A stretch of 64,000 nt of DNA from contig NZ_FAOZ01000027.1 in NCBI RefSeq assembly GCF_001536285.1, positions 1-64,000 of the forward strand, in the 5' to 3' direction. Under the pieces are notes generated by a model, which was not told the DNA's origin, made no database searches, and was given only the letters and a program-made list of their open reading frames with translations. Positions 26,607-35,408 of this stretch are shown here, piece by piece. The translations under genes and the position numbers were made by a program. This DNA comes from Parafrankia irregularis (GTDB taxonomy: Bacteria > Actinomycetota > Actinomycetes > Frankiales > Frankiaceae). Positions within the stretch are counted from its first letter, which is position 1; each line of letters starts with the position of its first letter.

Positions 26607-27255
26607 CTGGTCGGGATCGCCGGCATTCCCGCCGGTGACGGATATCCGACAGGAATGGGCTGCGTTGTGTTGTTCCTGTGCCGAGCCGGCCGGCCGCAGG
26701 CACCGCTAAACCAGTGCCAGGAGTCCGGCGGGCGGAGATTTTCCGCCATCCGGCTATTCGGTCCGATGGTCGCGGTTCAGGTGCGGACCACCCCGTTGAC
26801 CAGAGCATTCTTCGGATCGGTGCCCGGAGCAACGGCCAACACTCCGCAGTCCGCGGGACGATACATCTACCGCAGCCAAAGGCCATCGCGCTCCGTTTGC
26901 GGCCACAACAACCTTCAAGATCCCGGTTGCTGTGATCCAGGTCATGTTTGCCGAGAATTCAGCGCTGGCGCGAGGCTTACTCCGGCAATGCGGAGGGGTT
27001 AGGATCAACTTCGAGAGGGGGCTGGGATCCTGAACCACGGGGCTGGGTATTATGGTCGGTTGGAGATCTCGGGGGAGGACCTTCTACATCGCTGTAGATG
27101 GTTGTCTGCCGGCATTCGCGCGTCGCAGGGGATCGGTGCGGAGCGGCTTCCCGTTCTCGTTCGGCTCCAGCGCCAGACGACCTGGCCGGGTGCGGCGTGC
27201 TCCACGCCCGGGCCATTACCTTCTCCGTCGGTCGGGGGTATTCCGCTGATTCCCC
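26607..27255. other. Intergenic region before the SARP gene
   Basis: About 650 bp with lower GC than the surroundings and no convincing coding frame or RNA. It presumably holds the promoter and leader of the SARP regulator gene. I did not find a clear copy of the 11-bp-spaced TTGAG repeat here; isolated TTCAAG and TTCGAG elements occur near 26914 and 27010. Confidence 0.4.
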
Positions 27256-28089
27256 ATGTCAGTTTCAGTCAGTCCCATATCTAGCGACACGAAGCCCGCG
27301 GCTCCGCCCGCACGCGTCGTGTCCGATTCGGACGGGGGCGATATGAAATTCAAGGTACTCGGCCGTGTCGAGATCGCGAACGGCACCGCCTCGACAGCGC
27401 TCGCCAGGTCGAAGATCGGCCATATGCTCTCGTTGCTCCTGGCCATGAACAACGAGACCGTCAGCGTGGACATGCTGATCGACGAGCTGTGGGGGGAGCA
27501 GGTCCCCCGCAGCGCGCAGGCCACGCTGCAGACCTACGTCTATATGGCACGGAAGATGTTCACCGAGAGTCTGCGGGTCCCGAACGCCCAACGCCTGCTG
27601 GTTACCCAGTCGCCCGGTTACATGCTCGCGGCCGACCAGGACGCGATCGACTCGGTCGTCTTCGAGCGCCTGGTCCGGGAAGGCAGCGAGAGCCTGGAGC
27701 GGGGTGACCCGGAATCGACCGTCGTCACGCTCACCGACGCGCTGAAGATGTCCCGCGGGTGCCCGTTCGCGGGCATGCCGACCGGGACGGCCCTCAAGGC
27801 GCACGTCACCTATCTTCAGGAACTCCGCCTGACCGCTCTCGGTCTTCGCATCGATGCCCGAGAACAGCTCGGGCGGCACCGGGACATCATTCCCGAGCTA
27901 CGTTCCCTGGTGGCCGAACACCCGCTCAACGAGGGATTCCACGCCCAGCTGATCAAGTCGCTGCTGCGCTGCGGTCGGCGGGCGGAGGCGCTGCAGGCCT
28001 ACCAGCGACTCTGGCAGATCCTGGACGCCGAGCTCGGACTCCAGCCGACGCCCGAGGTCCAGCGGCTGCACCACGAGGTCCTTGGGTAG
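27256..28089 (+). CDS. SARP-family pathway activator
   Basis: This 277-aa protein has a winged-helix DNA-binding domain of the OmpR type at its N-terminus (MKFKVLGRVEIANG, then LIDELWGEQVPRSAQATLQTYVYMARK) and a BTAD bacterial transcriptional activation domain after about residue 120 (FERLVREGSESLERGD to the end). This small two-domain form is the ActII-ORF4/RedD type that switches on antibiotic clusters. It should bind the TTGAG repeats in the two divergent biosynthetic promoters. The start may be ATG 27256 or, more like other SARPs, ATG 27343, which is preceded by GGGGG. Confidence 0.92.
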   Translation: MSVSVSPISSDTKPAAPPARVVSDSDGGDMKFKVLGRVEIANGTASTALARSKIGHMLSLLLAMNNETVSVDMLIDELWGEQVPRSAQATLQTYVYMARKMFTESLRVPNAQRLLVTQSPGYMLAADQDAIDSVVFERLVREGSESLERGDPESTVVTLTDALKMSRGCPFAGMPTGTALKAHVTYLQELRLTALGLRIDAREQLGRHRDIIPELRSLVAEHPLNEGFHAQLIKSLLRCGRRAEALQAYQRLWQILDAELGLQPTPEVQRLHHEVLG

Positions 28090-28128
28090 GTCGGGGCAGG
28101 CCGGCCCGGCCCGCCGGGGCCGGGCCCC

Positions 28129-28208
28129 GGCCCTGGCGCGGTGCGGCCCTGGCGCGGTGCGGCCCTGGCGCGGTGCGGCCCTGGCGCGGTGCGGCCCTGG
28201 CGCGGTGC
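28129..28208. repeat. Five perfect copies of a 16-bp tandem repeat
   Basis: The unit GGCCCTGGCGCGGTGC is repeated five times without change, followed by a degenerate sixth start. It lies in the 245-bp gap between the convergent SARP and metallo-beta-lactamase-fold genes. It contains no spacers, so it is not a CRISPR. It may act as a transcription barrier or be a neutral minisatellite. Confidence 0.9.
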
Positions 28209-28334
28209 GGCCCCGGCGGGCGACCGACATTCGGCGAAGGCGCAGTGTTCTTTTCGGATCGTTCGGGCAGGCCGGGCACGCCGGCCGCAGCGATCACGCT
28301 GTCAGCGGCGCGCCCGATCCGCCCTCGGCGGTGC

Positions 28335-29258
28335 TCAGGCCAGGCAGGTCGGCAGACGCCCCCGGTTGTACGCCACCATCTCGGCGAAGACCGGCCCGAC
28401 GTCCAGCGGCGGAGCGTCCGGTCCTCCGACCACCTCGGCGTACGCGCGGTGCAGGTTCCCGACCACCCGCTCCGGGTCGAGCAGGTGACCGAACTCGCCC
28501 GGCCCTGCCGCGCGGGCGGCCCGGCTGATCGACCAGCCGGCCGCGACCCCTTCGGCGGCGATCTGTTGAATCCAGCGCAGGTACGCCACGTTCTCGGCGA
28601 ACACCTCCGGCCCGGCGACCGCTCCGTGCCCGCAGACGACAGTGGCCGGTTCGAGGGCGCGCAGACGTTCGATCGCCGTGAGCGATCCCGCTACCGAACC
28701 CATCAGTGTGAACGGCGTGCAGCCCGACAGGACGACGTCGCCGGTGAACAGGACCCGCTGTTCGGGCAGCCAGGCCACGATGTCGTTGCTGGTGTGCGCC
28801 GGCCCGACGTGGATCAGCTCGACGCGGTGCCGACCGACCGTCAGCGCGACCCGGTCGGCGAAGGTGAGCGTCGGGGCCGGCACCTGGAGGTCGCCCCAGT
28901 CGACGTCCGGCCACAGGCCGGTCAGGGCGAGACCTGTGCTGGCCAGCTCCTCGGCGGCCCGCTCGTGCGCGATGATCTCGGCCGCTGGTCCGAACACCTG
29001 ATTGCCGAACGTGTGATCGCCGTGGTGATGGGTGTTCACCACCGTTCGGCGCGGCCCCGCGCCGAATCCGTCGACGGTCTCCCGCAGCTTCCGGGCACGG
29101 TTCAGGGTGGCGAGCGTGTCGATGACGACGACCCCGTCGGGGCCGACGACCAGGCCCGCGTTGCTCACACACCACCCACCGGGCAGCTGGGTGTAGGCGT
29201 AGACGTCCTCGGCGACCTCGACCAGCTCTGATCTGGTCGAGGTCGCCGCTGCTGTCAC
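28335..29258 (-). CDS. Metallo-beta-lactamase-fold polyketide cyclase, ActIV-like
   Basis: This 307-aa protein has the zinc-binding motif THHHGDH (residues 76-82), the further ligands GPAHTSNDIVAWLP and FTGDVVLSG, and VVCGHGAV. The N-terminus (AEDVYAYTQLPGGWCVSNAGLVVG) and the C-terminal HLLDPERVVGNLHRAYAEVVG match the ActIV second-ring cyclase/thioesterase group of type II polyketide clusters. It should close a later ring and release the chain from ACP. It is the last gene of the KS-CLF-ACP operon and overlaps the ACP stop/start by 4 bp. Confidence 0.9.
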   Translation of the reverse strand: MTAAATSTRSELVEVAEDVYAYTQLPGGWCVSNAGLVVGPDGVVVIDTLATLNRARKLRETVDGFGAGPRRTVVNTHHHGDHTFGNQVFGPAAEIIAHERAAEELASTGLALTGLWPDVDWGDLQVPAPTLTFADRVALTVGRHRVELIHVGPAHTSNDIVAWLPEQRVLFTGDVVLSGCTPFTLMGSVAGSLTAIERLRALEPATVVCGHGAVAGPEVFAENVAYLRWIQQIAAEGVAAGWSISRAARAAGPGEFGHLLDPERVVGNLHRAYAEVVGGPDAPPLDVGPVFAEMVAYNRGRLPTCLA

Positions 29259-29539
29259 GGCCGCGCCGCCACGGGGGCGGGGAGCTCGCCGGCCCCGGGT
29301 GCCCCGTTCACGAGGTCGAGCAGGTCACGTGGGGTCTGCATCTCGAAGATGTCGGCGTCGGGAATACGCACGCCGTACTCCTGGGCGATGCGTGCGGCCG
29401 CCTCCATCAGGGCCAGGGAGTCATACCCGAGTTCGGTGAACTCGGTGTCCGCCAGGTCGGTCGACGCCACCTCGGCGATCGGTTCTCCGGCGACCGCCAC
29501 CAGCAGGTGGCACAGCTCGTCAAGGGTCATGGCAGCCAT
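29255..29539 (-). CDS. Acyl carrier protein (type II PKS)
   Basis: This 94-aa ACP has the phosphopantetheine attachment site ELGYDSLALMEAAARI with Ser at about residue 41, and the acidic helix II/III typical of the family (GVRIPDADIFEMQTPRDLLDLVN). It carries the growing chain for the minimal PKS. I chose the ATG at 29539; an ATG at 29530 is also in frame. It lies 21 bp downstream of the CLF gene and overlaps the cyclase gene by 4 bp, an order (KS-CLF-ACP) standard for aromatic polyketide clusters. Confidence 0.95.
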   Translation of the reverse strand: MAAMTLDELCHLLVAVAGEPIAEVASTDLADTEFTELGYDSLALMEAAARIAQEYGVRIPDADIFEMQTPRDLLDLVNGAPGAGELPAPVAARP

Positions 29540-29559
29540 GAACGTTCGTCCTCTCGGTG

Positions 29560-30798
29560 TCAGGGTGTTTCGCTGCCCGGTCGCGGGCTTCGACGGACGA
29601 CGACGGCCGAGTTGAACCCCCACCGACCGCGCCCCAGCACCAGTGCATGGGCCAGGTCGGCTGGTCTCGGAGCGTCGCGCACGAGGTCGATCCGGTAGCT
29701 GTCGGGGACCCTGTCGGTGGCAGCGGTCGGAGGGATCAACCCGTCACGCATGGCCATCAGCGCGACGGCCACGTCGACCGGTCCGCCGCCCGAATACAGC
29801 CGGCCCGTGACCGCCTTCGGCACGGTGACCGGGACGCCGCACGCCCCGAACAGCTCGGTGATCGTCTCGGCCTCGCTGCGGTCCAGCTCGGCGACGCCGG
29901 CGCCGTCGGCGAAGACCACGTCGACGTCGGCCGGGCCGATACCCGCGTCCTCGAGCGCCAGCAGTGCCGCGCGGCCGAGCGCGGGCCGCCCACCCGACCA
30001 GGGCGGCGGGTCGAAGGTCGACCCGTAGCCGGCGATCTCGCCGTAGAGAGTCTGGGCACCACGAGAGGCAGCCGTGCCGGCGTCCTCCAGGACCAGAATC
30101 GCCCCGCCCTCGCCTGGCACATATCCGCGTGCGTCCGTGTCGAAAGGCAGATAGGCCCGATCCGGATCGGTGGCGGTACTCACCTGACCACCTGAAAGCT
30201 GGGCGGCCCATCCCCACGGATCGAGGGCCGAGTCGGCCCCGCCGGTGAGCATCATCGGCGTCCCGCGCCTGACGGCCCGGCAGGCATGACCGATCGCGTC
30301 CAGCCCACCGGCCTGCTCGGCCACCAGCGCGCCGCTCGGGCCACGCAGCGTGTTGCGGATGGAGATCTGACCGGTGCTCACCGCGTAGAACCAGGCGAAG
30401 GACTCGTAGACGCTGACCGCGGCCGGGCCGGTCGTCCACAGCTTGCGGAACTCACGGTGCGTGAACTCGAACCCGCCGCAGGCGTTGGACGTGATCACAC
30501 CGGTCTCGTAGTCGGTGTAGGTGCCCGGCTCGACCTTGGCGTCCCGCAGCGCCCAGTCCGCCGCGATCAGTACGAACCGGGTGGATATATCGGTCTGGAC
30601 CAGCAGGCGGCTCGGCAGCAGCTCCGCCGGGTTCAACCCGGTGATCTGGCCCGCGAGCCGAGCCGGAAACCCGGATGTGTCGAACCGGGTCAGCTCGGAT
30701 ATGCCAGAACGGCGATCACAGACGCCCTCCCAGAACGGTTCGAGGCCGAGACCGCCGGGCGCCAGTACCCCGATCCCGGTGACGACGACGGCGCTCAT
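29560..30798 (-). CDS. Ketosynthase beta / chain length factor
   Basis: This 412-aa thiolase-fold protein is the partner of the ketosynthase. The active-site cysteine is replaced by glutamine (VAEQAGGLDAIG, Q162), which is the signature of a chain length factor. It forms the KS-CLF heterodimer that sets polyketide length. Gatekeeper residues that predict chain length would need alignment, so I do not assign octa-, deca- or longer ketide. Its start overlaps the KS-alpha stop by 4 bp. Confidence 0.96.
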   Translation of the reverse strand: MSAVVVTGIGVLAPGGLGLEPFWEGVCDRRSGISELTRFDTSGFPARLAGQITGLNPAELLPSRLLVQTDISTRFVLIAADWALRDAKVEPGTYTDYETGVITSNACGGFEFTHREFRKLWTTGPAAVSVYESFAWFYAVSTGQISIRNTLRGPSGALVAEQAGGLDAIGHACRAVRRGTPMMLTGGADSALDPWGWAAQLSGGQVSTATDPDRAYLPFDTDARGYVPGEGGAILVLEDAGTAASRGAQTLYGEIAGYGSTFDPPPWSGGRPALGRAALLALEDAGIGPADVDVVFADGAGVAELDRSEAETITELFGACGVPVTVPKAVTGRLYSGGGPVDVAVALMAMRDGLIPPTAATDRVPDSYRIDLVRDAPRPADLAHALVLGRGRWGFNSAVVVRRSPRPGSETP

Positions 30799-32063
30799 GC
30801 CGGGGCGCCCGTCGTACGACGCAGCACCATGGCGCTCTGGAAGCCACCGAACCCGCTGCCCACCGTGAGCACGGCGTCCAGGCGCGCGTCGCGCGCGGTG
30901 ATCGGAACATAGTCGAGGTCACATTCGGGATCACGTTCGTACAGGTTCGCGGTCGGTGGGATCACGCACCGGTCGATCGCCAGCGCGCAGGCGGCGATCT
31001 CGATCGAGCCGATCGCGCCGAGCGAGTGACCGACCATGGACTTGATCGAACTGACCGGTACCCGGTACGCGTCGTCTCCCAGGACCCGCTTGTAGGCGGC
31101 GGTCTCATGCCGGTCGTTCTGCCTCGTGCCGGAGCCGTGCGCGTTGATGTAGTCGATGTGCCCGGGGCCCACCCGAGCGTCGTCCATCGCCACCCGGATC
31201 GCCTCCGCCATCTCACGGCCGTCGGCCTTCAGACCGGTCATGTGATAGGCGTTGCAGCGCGAGGCGTATCCGGCCACCTCCGCGTAGACGCGCGCTCCAC
31301 GCGCCCGGGCGTGCTCGTAGGATTCCAGCACCAGCACCGCGGCGCCCTCGGCGAGCACGAAGCCGTCCCTCGACCGGTCGAACGGCCGCGACGCATGCTC
31401 GGGATCGTCGTTCCGTGGAGTGGTCGCCTTGATCGCGTCGAAGCAGGCGACGACGATCGGGGTGATCGGGGTGTCCGCCGCGCCGGCCAGTGCCACATCG
31501 GCGCGGCCCTCGCGAATCAGCTGACAGGCATGTCCCACGGCGTCGATGCCCGATGTGCAGCCGTTGGAGACCATCGCCACCGGCCCCTGCGCGCCGACGG
31601 TCCAGGCGACTTCCGCCGGCATCCGGCTCGGTATCAGGTAGTCGAACATGTGGGGCGACACCGCGTCGTTGTCCACCACCCAGTCGCGACCGCCGTGAGA
31701 GACGGCGAGGTATTGCCGTTCCAGGCTGGTGGCGGCGGCGACGGCGCTGCCGATGCTGACGGCTATGGCGGCCGGATCCACGCGATCGACGTCCAGACCG
31801 CTGTCGCTCACCGCCTCACGCGCGCACACCACCGCGAACTGCGCGGCCCGGTCCATGCGCTGCGTCTCCTGCGCCGTCAGCCCGTCCACCGCCGGATCGA
31901 ACGACGCCTCGGCGGCGACCTGGGAGCGGAAGGGCGACGCGTCGAACATGGAGATCGTCCGGGTGGCCGTGCGCCCGGAGGCCAGCATTTCCCAGAATGC
32001 CTCGCGGTCGCCGCCGCCCGGCGTCCGCACGCCAATTCCCGAGATAACGACCCGGCGGTTCAC
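30795..32063 (-). CDS. Ketosynthase alpha (type II PKS)
   Basis: This 422-aa condensing enzyme has Cys169 in SNGCTSGIDAVG, His309 in NAHGSGTRQND and His346 in SMVGHSLGAIG, a complete catalytic triad. With CLF and ACP it forms the minimal PKS that builds a poly-beta-ketone from malonyl units. The frame is open far upstream, but the GTG at 32063 follows GTGGAGCGGGCAC and gives the standard KS length. It heads the operon KS-CLF-ACP-MBL cyclase and is divergent from an MFS exporter. No malonyl transferase or phosphopantetheinyl transferase is in the window, as is usual when these come from fatty-acid synthesis. Confidence 0.97.
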   Translation of the reverse strand: MNRRVVISGIGVRTPGGGDREAFWEMLASGRTATRTISMFDASPFRSQVAAEASFDPAVDGLTAQETQRMDRAAQFAVVCAREAVSDSGLDVDRVDPAAIAVSIGSAVAAATSLERQYLAVSHGGRDWVVDNDAVSPHMFDYLIPSRMPAEVAWTVGAQGPVAMVSNGCTSGIDAVGHACQLIREGRADVALAGAADTPITPIVVACFDAIKATTPRNDDPEHASRPFDRSRDGFVLAEGAAVLVLESYEHARARGARVYAEVAGYASRCNAYHMTGLKADGREMAEAIRVAMDDARVGPGHIDYINAHGSGTRQNDRHETAAYKRVLGDDAYRVPVSSIKSMVGHSLGAIGSIEIAACALAIDRCVIPPTANLYERDPECDLDYVPITARDARLDAVLTVGSGFGGFQSAMVLRRTTGAPA

Positions 32064-32254
32064 GTGCCCGCTCCACGGTCGCAGAAACCAGACCAGGGAA
32101 CCATCGTCAACCTTTCCTTCAGGCCCGGCCGTCCAGGGTGCGAGCTGCCTCCCCGAAACTTCTCCGTCCGGTGCCACACGGTAGGTTGACGACTGGTTCT
32201 CGAACATCGCTGAGCGCCCGGTCGCGCACGAATCAGACGATCTCCGCCGCATCT

Positions 32255-32270
32255 TTGAGTGGAGATTGAG
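32255..32270. promoter_or_regulatory. Putative SARP box in the KS-alpha / MFS divergent promoter
   Basis: TTGAG-N6-TTGAG has two TTGAG units starting 11 bp apart, in the 289-bp gap between the KS-alpha and exporter genes. The same repeat, on the other strand, is in the ketoreductase/radical SAM promoter. SARPs bind heptameric direct repeats with 11-bp period, so this is a good candidate for the cluster's activator site. Confidence 0.6.
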
Positions 32271-32352
32271 TACGGCCCCAGACCGCCCTGATAGGACGTC
32301 CTGAACACCTTTTCCACGCACGTCCAGGTATCTCGCGTCGGATGGAGGCAGC

Positions 32353-33879
32353 ATGTCGTCGACACCGGTCGACCTCACGGGCGACGAGGCGGCGCCGGGG
32401 AGCGCCGCCGGACCACCCCCGATATCGGAAGCGGCCGCGGCCGAGGACGCCACACCTCCCGATCGCCAGGAGGCAGGTGCCGACGACCAGGTGGTGGGGC
32501 GACACGTATGGCTCGTCTCCGGCGTCGTCGTCGTCGGCGCGTTCATGACGCAGCTCGACGGTGCCCTGGTGAACGTCGGACTGGCGACCGTGGCCCAGGA
32601 CCTCGGCGCGAGCCTTTCGACCGCCCAGTGGATTGTCAGCGGGTATCTCCTGGCCCTGGTGATCGGCCTTCCGCTGTGCGGATGGGCCAGCCGGAGAATC
32701 GGGGCGGGGTCACTGTGGCTGTGGGTGCTCACCGGTTTCACCGTGACCTCGGCGCTTTGCGCGGCAGCACCGGACATCGGCTCCCTCGTCGCCGCGCGCG
32801 CGGCACAGGGGTTCGCCGGTGGTCTGCTCCTTCCCGCCGGTCAGACAATCATCGCCCAGGTCAGCGGCAAGAAGCTGATGGGCCGAGTGATGAGTACCGT
32901 CGGAATGGCGCTCGTGCTCGGCCCCGCGCTCGGACCGACAGTCGGCGGCCTGCTCATCGCGCATGCGTCCTGGCGGTGGCTGTTCCTGGTGAACATTCCG
33001 GTGGGCGTCGTGGGCCTGTGGCTCGGCCGCAGGCTCATCCCGCGCGGTGACCGGGCGCCAGGCTCGAACTTCGACCTCACCGGCTTCGCCCTGATCGGTG
33101 TCGCCCTGCCCGCCCTCACCTTCGCGGTCAGCTGGTCCAGCGACCACCACGGACGGTCGCTGCCGCTGATCGCCATCCCCCTGCTGGTCGGAGCGGTGGC
33201 GCTCGCAGCGTTCGTCCGGCGCGGCCGGCGCGTCCAGACGCCGCTGCTGAACACCCGCCTGCTCACCAGGCGGGTGTTCGCCGCGGCCGCGGCGTCCAGC
33301 TTCCTCGCCGGAGTGATCCAGTTCGGCGCGCTGGTGATCTGGGCGCTCTACTTCCAGCTCGCGCGCGGGTACGACGTCGTCGAGACGGGCCTCGCGATGA
33401 TCGGTTTCGCGGCAGGCGCCGCGGTGTTGCCGGTGGCCGGCCGGCTGACCGACCGGTTCGGCGGTGGCCCGGTGTCCCTCGCCGGCGGGTTGCTGACCAC
33501 CGTGGCGTTCGTTCCGGTGGCGCTGCTCCCGGACGGCATCGACATGATCGTCATCGAGGGCTGTCTGTTCGTACTGGGTGTCGGCAACGCACTGTCCGTC
33601 GTTCCGTCCTCCACCGCGGCGTACGTCGCGGTGGAACCGGCGCAGCTCCCGGATGCCGTCACGATGATCAACGTCTTTCTCCGGCTTGGTGGCGCGGTCG
33701 GGGCGGCCCTGCTGGTCACGGTGCTCAGCTGGTCCGCGGGCACCGACGTCACGGCGGCAGGCAGCACCGGGAGCGCGACCTTCCACGCGCCGTTCTGGTG
33801 CCTGTGCGCGCTGTCGGGGCTGTTCGTCGCCTCGGCGAGCTGGCTGGTGGCATCCACGGGGCGACCGGCCCGGCGGTGA
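32353..33879 (+). CDS. MFS drug exporter, DHA2 (EmrB/QacA) type
   Basis: This is a 508-aa membrane protein with about 14 hydrophobic helices after a polar N-terminus of about 55 residues. The motif FMTQLDGALVNVGLATVAQD in helix 1 and PRxGPxxGG-like motif C (LVLGPALGPTVGGLL) are typical of 14-TM proton-driven efflux pumps. It should export the polyketide or related toxic compounds. It has its own GGAGG ribosome site, is divergent from KS-alpha and shares the SARP-box region. The next gene is convergent. Confidence 0.92.
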   Translation: MSSTPVDLTGDEAAPGSAAGPPPISEAAAAEDATPPDRQEAGADDQVVGRHVWLVSGVVVVGAFMTQLDGALVNVGLATVAQDLGASLSTAQWIVSGYLLALVIGLPLCGWASRRIGAGSLWLWVLTGFTVTSALCAAAPDIGSLVAARAAQGFAGGLLLPAGQTIIAQVSGKKLMGRVMSTVGMALVLGPALGPTVGGLLIAHASWRWLFLVNIPVGVVGLWLGRRLIPRGDRAPGSNFDLTGFALIGVALPALTFAVSWSSDHHGRSLPLIAIPLLVGAVALAAFVRRGRRVQTPLLNTRLLTRRVFAAAAASSFLAGVIQFGALVIWALYFQLARGYDVVETGLAMIGFAAGAAVLPVAGRLTDRFGGGPVSLAGGLLTTVAFVPVALLPDGIDMIVIEGCLFVLGVGNALSVVPSSTAAYVAVEPAQLPDAVTMINVFLRLGGAVGAALLVTVLSWSAGTDVTAAGSTGSATFHAPFWCLCALSGLFVASASWLVASTGRPARR

Positions 33880-33913
33880 TCGGACGTTGATCAGACGGAG
33901 ATGATCCGGCGGA

Positions 33914-33973
33914 CCGCCGCCGGCCCCGTTGTCCTCGGCGCCGGGTCACCCGAGGGGGCGGAGCCGGCGGCGG
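33914..33973. terminator. Nested hairpin between convergent genes
   Basis: Outer arms CCGCCGCCGGC (33914-33924) and its complement (33963-33973) enclose a second hairpin, CCTCGG at 33933-33938 with CCGAGG at 33950-33955. The structure lies between the exporter (+) and the SDR gene (-). Just beyond, GGGCGTGAC is repeated three times (34054-34080). Confidence 0.5.
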
Positions 33974-34096
33974 CCTCGCGCGCACCAGCCGCGAGCCGGG
34001 CGGTCGAAGTCCTGGGGCCGAACACGATGAGCCCGAAACGTTCCCGTCGAGGCGGGCGTGACGGGCGTGACGGGCGTGACGGGCAACCGCGAAGAA

Positions 34097-34888
34097 TCAG
34101 GCGGTTGCCCCGCCGTCGACGCTGATCACCTGGCCGGTGATCCATCTGGCGGCGTCGCTCACCAGGAACGACACGACATCGGCGACGTCCTGAGGCTGGC
34201 CCGGGCGCCCGAGGGGCGACGGATGGGCCGGCGCTGCCCCGCTGTCGGCCGGCACGACGTCGGCCGGCACGGCGCCCGACGTCGTCGGGCCAGCCGTCGT
34301 CGGGCCAGCCGGGTCCGCCGGACCGATGCGCAGCGAGTTGACGGTGATACCGCGGGTACCGAACTCCTTCGCGGCGACCTTCCCCAACGTCTCCCTTGCG
34401 GCCATACTCGCCGCGAAGGCCGCCGAACCCACTGTCGGAGCCGCCACCACGGTGGAGGAGAGGATGACGATCCTTCCCCACTCGGCGAGGCGGCTGCTTG
34501 CCTCCCTCAGCAGGTGCACCGTGCCCCGGACGTTGACGGCCAGGGTCTGGTCGAGGACGTCGGTCTCCAGTTCGGCCACCAAACGTGCCGTGCCGTCGGT
34601 GGGGTTGCTGACGACGAAGTCGACCCGCCCGTAGTCGGCGAGCACCTCGCCGAACAGATCAGCGACCTGGTCGGCCCTCGTCAGGTCGACCTGGCGCATG
34701 CTCGCCGAGCAGCCGGCGGCCGTCAGCTCCGCCACGAGACCGCGGGCCGCCGCCGCGGCGGGGGCGTGATGGGCGACGACCACATGATGACCATCGGCGG
34801 CGAGCCGCTGGCAGATGGCCGCGCCAACACCGTGTGTGCCTCCGGTGACGACGGCCACGTTCCCGGTGAGCTCCACGCCCCACGACAC
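34097..34888 (-). CDS. Degenerate SDR-family protein
   Basis: This 263-aa protein has a normal Rossmann start (VVTGGTHGVG) and the end ITGQVISVDGGATA of a classical SDR. Its active site is altered. The usual NNAG is replaced by VSNPTDG, and the usual YxASK reads FAASM, so both the catalytic Tyr and Lys are lost. A low-complexity Pro/Ala/Thr loop (PAGPTTAGPTTSG) replaces part of the substrate lid. It may be a non-enzymatic NAD(P)-binding or ligand-binding protein, or a decaying ketoreductase. It is the last gene of the SRPBCC-MarR-SDR operon, 16 bp after the MarR gene. Confidence 0.8.
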   Translation of the reverse strand: MSWGVELTGNVAVVTGGTHGVGAAICQRLAADGHHVVVAHHAPAAAAARGLVAELTAAGCSASMRQVDLTRADQVADLFGEVLADYGRVDFVVSNPTDGTARLVAELETDVLDQTLAVNVRGTVHLLREASSRLAEWGRIVILSSTVVAAPTVGSAAFAASMAARETLGKVAAKEFGTRGITVNSLRIGPADPAGPTTAGPTTSGAVPADVVPADSGAAPAHPSPLGRPGQPQDVADVVSFLVSDAARWITGQVISVDGGATA

Positions 34889-34904
34889 CTTCCGTCAGGT
34901 CGGA

Positions 34905-35408
34905 CTATCCGGCTTCGCGGTCGGTGCCGGCACGCTGGACGTCGCCGGCGCCGCCCGCGGCATCCGACGTGGCTTCGACCCCGAACTGGGCCAGCCTGCG
35001 CAGCTCCGCCATGAGCGGACCGGGGGCGTCGCCGAAGAAGGCCTCGTCGGCGTCCTCGACGACCTTGAACGCACGCAGCGCCAGGGCGGCTCCCGCATCG
35101 GTCACCACGATGACCTTCGCCCGGGTGTCCCGGGTGTCGGGACGCCGTTCGACGAGCCCGCGGCTTTCGAGGCGGCGAAGCACCTCGGAGGTCATCTTCA
35201 CATCCGTGGCGGCCTGCGCGGCGATCGTGACCTGGTTTGGCTGCTGGCCCTGCCTGTTGAGCCACCAGGCGCACGCCAGCAGCACGAACTGAACGTGGGT
35301 GAGCCCCAGCGGCCCGAGTGCGTCGGCCACGGAGCGCTGCCAGCGCAGAGTGGTCCGCCAGAGGAGAAAGCCCGGGCTGTCGGCGGGGCCGCCAGCGAAC
35401 CGGGTCAC
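34905..35408 (-). CDS. MarR-family transcriptional regulator
   Basis: This 167-aa winged-helix regulator has the DNA-binding core TIAAQAATDVKMTSEVLRRLESRGLVERRPDTRDTRAKVIVVT, with the wing in RPDTRDTRAK. MarR proteins usually bind as dimers to palindromes and are released by phenolic ligands, which suits a cluster making aromatic products. It overlaps the upstream SRPBCC gene by 4 bp. A perfect palindrome at 35873-35897, just upstream of the operon, is the probable autoregulatory site. Confidence 0.9.
   Translation of the reverse strand: MTRFAGGPADSPGFLLWRTTLRWQRSVADALGPLGLTHVQFVLLACAWWLNRQGQQPNQVTIAAQAATDVKMTSEVLRRLESRGLVERRPDTRDTRAKVIVVTDAGAALALRAFKVVEDADEAFFGDAPGPLMAELRRLAQFGVEATSDAAGGAGDVQRAGTDREAG

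Noticed and set aside
28129-28208. Possible CRISPR array
   Set aside because: The 16-bp units are directly adjacent with no spacers and no cas genes are in the window.
32064-32777. N-terminal extension of KS-alpha by over 200 residues
   Set aside because: The family starts at the GTG at 32063 with a good ribosome site, and the extension overlaps the divergent exporter gene.
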